A stretch of 64,000 nt of DNA, taken from assembly GCA_965243335.1 (NCBI GenBank), contig OZ251545.1:4092001-4156000 (forward strand), given 5' to 3'. Positions within the stretch are counted from its first letter, which is position 1, and each line of letters opens with the position of its first letter. The position numbers and the translations under genes are program-made. This document shows, piece by piece, positions 61,692 to 64,000 of this stretch. The notes below the pieces were generated by a model that was not told the DNA's origin, made no database searches, and saw nothing but the letters and a program-made list of their open reading frames with translations. The stretch comes from JAJDXW01 sp965243335. Lineage in GTDB: Bacteria; Pseudomonadota; Gammaproteobacteria; HK1.

Positions 61692-63443
61692 TTATTTCGT
61701 TCTGCTGGAAGCCGTTGCGCTTCCGGCGTTCGCCGCTTCCTCGATTCGCTTGCGAACGTCCTGGGCGACTTCGAGTACTTCAATCGGTGCACGCACCGTC
61801 TCACCGATGTGCTGGCGCAGGGCGACGACCAGTGGCTCCAGCGCATCGGATTTCCTCTTGTCACCCGACAGGATATCGAGCAGATCACGCTCCGAGGCGC
61901 CGGCTGCAACCAGGGCCGGAATATGGTCCATCATTTGGCGCATCATGAGCCTGTTTTCGGGAACGAATGCGGAGTAGATCGAGCGGAACGTCTCCACGAA
62001 GTCCGAGTGTTTCCCTTGGACAAGAAACACCCTCATCTTCATACACTTCGCCCACCATTCGAGCGTGATCGTATCGCCGTCTATCAATCCACCGTGGCTT
62101 CGTTCGAGTTCTGCGCTTGTACGAAGTGCTTCTTCCATGGCCGTGCCAGGAGGGAGACTGCCGATCTTGTCGAATTCGGATACCGCACATTCGATTCCAT
62201 CGCGAACGGTCGATGACTGCATCGCTTCCGAATTCGGATTTGCGATCATCCCTGCCGTTTCTTCGTCGTTGTAGAACGCCGTCATGAAATGAATCAGATT
62301 CCGCACGACGGCCGCTTCGTCGCGTTCCCGTCGCAGCTTGTAGTAGATGCTGTAGAGGCGTTCCGTGGCGGCGTACAGCCGCTTCTTGCCGCTCCCTTCC
62401 ACGGCGACCGCGCCTCGATTGGCGAGCCTGCCAAGCAAGGTCGATACGGAGCGGACGTCCAGGCGGGCGCGGGCCGCGATCTCGCTGGTGCTCGACGGTT
62501 GCCAGAGATCGATCACCGAGAGGTAGACGCGGCGTTCGGTCTTTGCAAAACCCTCCAAGTGTGAGCGAAAGTACTCCGTATGGTCGTCGATCAGACCGAC
62601 CAGGTTTTCCATCAACTGGTGCAAGGATCGATGTTGCGCGAATCCCGCGACGATGACCAGGAGGCGAGGATTGCCGCCGGTCAGGATCTCGAGCGGCCTG
62701 ATCTCTCGTTCGCTTACGGTGTCGCCACTGGCCATCTGCCACAGACGCCGGCATCCTTCGGTATCCAGTGGTTCCAGGCGAACGATTCGGAACAGTTCGA
62801 AGAAAGGCTCCTTCGCGTCGTCCAGCTCCCTGAAACGACTGGTGGCGGTAGCGAGCAGGATGATCTGGGGTTCCGACTGCAACGTCTCGCGGAGCTTCCA
62901 TCCGAAGTCTTCGTCCACGTCTCCGCACAGGGTTTGCAGGTTCTCGACCATCAGGACGATCTGCCGTCCCAGCCGATCGGCCGCATTCAGGGCAGTCGCG
63001 CGAGCGCGATCTTCCAGATCCTCCCCACGCCACCGGGCTGCCAGATCGGCGTGCGTATCCCGAAGCTCTTGTGCAGTTTCAGGATCGGTCTTGCCAACCT
63101 CCCTTGCGAGGTGGAACAGCGTTTCGAGCCAGAAGTCGCCCAGATTGAAGATCTCCTGGCTCTCTTCCATGAACCGGACCGGCAGCAGCCGTTCCGAAAG
63201 CTCCCGGTGGGTGCGCAGCTCCGCGGCAACGCGCGCCAGCAGCATGGTCTTTCCGCGCCCGCGAGGCGCCACGAGCAGGACGTGTTGGCACGACGGCGCT
63301 CCGACGTTTCCACGGAGGACTTCGAGCACGATGCTGAACTCGTGCTTTCTGACCACGAATTGCCCGACCAACTCTTCATCGAATTGAAATGTCCCCGGAT
63401 TGAACTTGCGGATCTGTCCCCGCCGCACAGGCAATTCGTTCAT
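61692..63443 (-). CDS. STAND-type NTPase paralogue without TPR array
   Basis: A 583-residue protein. 'LLVAPRGRGKTMLLARVAAEL' is Walker A, 'RQIVLMVENLQTLCGDVDED' the Walker B region, 'IILLATATSRFREL' the sensor, 'EILTGGNPRLLVIVAGF' the GxP motif, and 'STSEIAARARLDVRSVSTLLGRLANRGAVAV' the winged helix. The order and wording match residues 1-400 of the protein at 58083 throughout. The last 180 residues are helical and unrelated to TPRs. AGGAG precedes ATG 63443, just after the stop of a short remnant of the partner ATPase. The two STAND genes converge on a MITE-like element. Confidence 0.85.
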   Translation of the reverse strand: MNELPVRRGQIRKFNPGTFQFDEELVGQFVVRKHEFSIVLEVLRGNVGAPSCQHVLLVAPRGRGKTMLLARVAAELRTHRELSERLLPVRFMEESQEIFNLGDFWLETLFHLAREVGKTDPETAQELRDTHADLAARWRGEDLEDRARATALNAADRLGRQIVLMVENLQTLCGDVDEDFGWKLRETLQSEPQIILLATATSRFRELDDAKEPFFELFRIVRLEPLDTEGCRRLWQMASGDTVSEREIRPLEILTGGNPRLLVIVAGFAQHRSLHQLMENLVGLIDDHTEYFRSHLEGFAKTERRVYLSVIDLWQPSSTSEIAARARLDVRSVSTLLGRLANRGAVAVEGSGKKRLYAATERLYSIYYKLRRERDEAAVVRNLIHFMTAFYNDEETAGMIANPNSEAMQSSTVRDGIECAVSEFDKIGSLPPGTAMEEALRTSAELERSHGGLIDGDTITLEWWAKCMKMRVFLVQGKHSDFVETFRSIYSAFVPENRLMMRQMMDHIPALVAAGASERDLLDILSGDKRKSDALEPLVVALRQHIGETVRAPIEVLEVAQDVRKRIEEAANAGSATASSRTK

Positions 63444-63454
63444 TGGAGGCTCCT

Positions 63455-63628
63455 TTACCGAGTGCTTCGTATACCGTGTTCGCCACGCTGTCGTCCATCG
63501 GTAATCCGTGGCTCCAGCGCCCGCCGCTCCGGCTTTCGGTCGAAGAAGTCGCCGCCGCTCACCCGGCGCTCGGTGGACGATCTCATCGCTGGTACCTTCA
63601 CATTCAACAGGTTCGCCGAATGTTGCAT
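63455..63628 (-). pseudogene. N-terminal stub of an archaeal-type ATPase, relic of the partner gene
   Basis: A 57-codon frame from ATG 63628 (or ATG 63586) ending 11 bases before the STAND paralogue start. 'RRVSGGDFFDRKPERRALEPRITDG' aligns with 'NWVEGPDRFFDREAELEALTERVRDG' at the start of the ATPase at 56767. The frame stops just where the P-loop should begin. Its position, directly upstream of the STAND gene and behind the same operator, mirrors the intact pair. The body of the ATPase gene was probably deleted. Too short for confident homology. Confidence 0.6.
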
Positions 63629-63630
63629 GT

Positions 63631-63659
63631 CAACAAGTCGGTTGTCAACCGCTTTGTTG
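63631..63659 (-). promoter_or_regulatory. Tandem dyad operator upstream of the STAND paralogue
   Basis: CAACAAGTCGGTTG (63631-63644) and CAACCGCTTTGTTG (63646-63659) are two CAAC-N6-GTTG dyads one base apart; with flanks they form a near-perfect 33-base palindrome (63629-63661). On the minus strand two TTGACA hexamers fall inside it and could be -35 boxes. Extra CAAC/GTTG half-sites lie at 63605 and 63671. Same layout as 56727-56755. Confidence 0.7.
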
Positions 63660-63769
63660 ACGACGATGCTGTTGAACGAGAGTCGAGTTCCCGGCTTCCT
63701 CCGGCCCGGCCCCCCACCTTCGCAGAGCCGGAGCCGAGGGGCGGCCAGTGACGAACAGGAAGGCTGGGC

Positions 63770-63885
63770 GCTGTTCCTGGGAGCGCGGGCGTCTCGCCCG
63801 CAGGCGGGCCGCAGTGGGTCCGTAACAGGCCAATGCAGGCGAGCCGCCCGCATCCGCAGGACGCGCCCCTTCCCAAGAACGCCGT
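63770..63885. repeat. Family B hairpin repeats at the window end
   Basis: GGGAGCGCGGGCGTCTCGCC near 63780 and a partly inverted partner near 63855-63885 (CAGGACGCGCCCCTTCCC) form an imperfect version of the palindrome at 36951. From 63662 to 64000 no gene is recognised. Confidence 0.55.
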
Positions 63886-64000
63886 GCCACGTATCAGGTA
63901 GAGGCGCCAGCATCGGGTTCGAACTCCACGTGGATGCCGGAGCAGGTGGAGCCCCGAGCGAACCCGTGCCCGCGCCCCGCCACTGGAATGAAGCTATCCT

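Noticed and set aside
63604..63876. 90-codon minus-strand frame across the operator and repeat near the window end
   Set aside because: Lies in repeat DNA and shows no protein signature; the adjacent stub frame matches an ATPase start instead.

Overview
The window is very GC-rich bacterial DNA. TRAP and ABC importers with periplasmic binding proteins and a tripartite RND efflux operon point to a Gram-negative cell. Abundant CoA ligases, a family III CoA transferase, luciferase-like flavin monooxygenases, amidohydrolase/FAH-type hydrolases and zinc alcohol dehydrogenases suggest a metabolically versatile environmental proteobacterium, perhaps alphaproteobacterial or a related lineage. This is inference: no rRNA, tRNA or CRISPR array was seen, and the only classical housekeeping gene recognised is coaE.

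Layout. 1-17.5 kb is catabolic: the start of a STAS protein, two zinc dehydrogenases, an FAH-family hydratase, a CaiB/BaiF CoA transferase, an amidohydrolase, an acyl-CoA ligase, a TRAP transporter operon (dctP-dctQ-dctM), an unusual M20 protein, a racemase with an extra domain, a 6PGDH-like dehydrogenase and a benzoylformate-decarboxylase-like ThDP enzyme. 17.8-30.8 kb is a rearranged mobile zone built around RND efflux genes. A NotI-like restriction-modification (R-M) pair lies between a diverged copy of the 5' end of the membrane-fusion gene and the intact gene. A HindIII-like R-M pair lies between two partial copies of the pump gene. A HigBA-type toxin-antitoxin pair and two truncated insertion sequences are also here. 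31-33.2 kb holds one intact dehydrogenase followed by three decayed gene fragments. 33.2-47.4 kb is metabolic again: an MFS protein, two luciferase-like monooxygenases, coaE, a hendecad-repeat membrane protein, a complete sugar-type ABC importer, VapBC and a second acyl-CoA ligase.

47.5-63.7 kb looks like a defence island. It starts with a DUF499-type ATPase and a small overlapping partner. Next is a tightly overlapping leftward operon encoding a probable winged-helix protein, an AAA ATPase, a PIN nuclease and a DNA methyltransferase. Then come an ATPase overlapping a STAND-type NTPase with TPR repeats, and a convergent paralogue of that NTPase. Upstream of the paralogue is a 57-codon stub of the partner ATPase. 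Both STAND loci are preceded by the same tandem operator, two CAAC-N6-GTTG dyads one base apart. The four-gene operon and the duplicated ATPase/STAND locus are the best candidates for undescribed systems.

Between genes there are several dispersed palindromic repeat families. They include a perfect 48-bp inverted repeat at 36951-37073, a 26-bp perfect hairpin inside the ABC operon, a MITE-like element with TGATTACG-type ends, and a conserved AATCCCCACCGCGCACA box upstream of several genes. Many proteins carry glycine- or alanine-rich low-complexity insertions.
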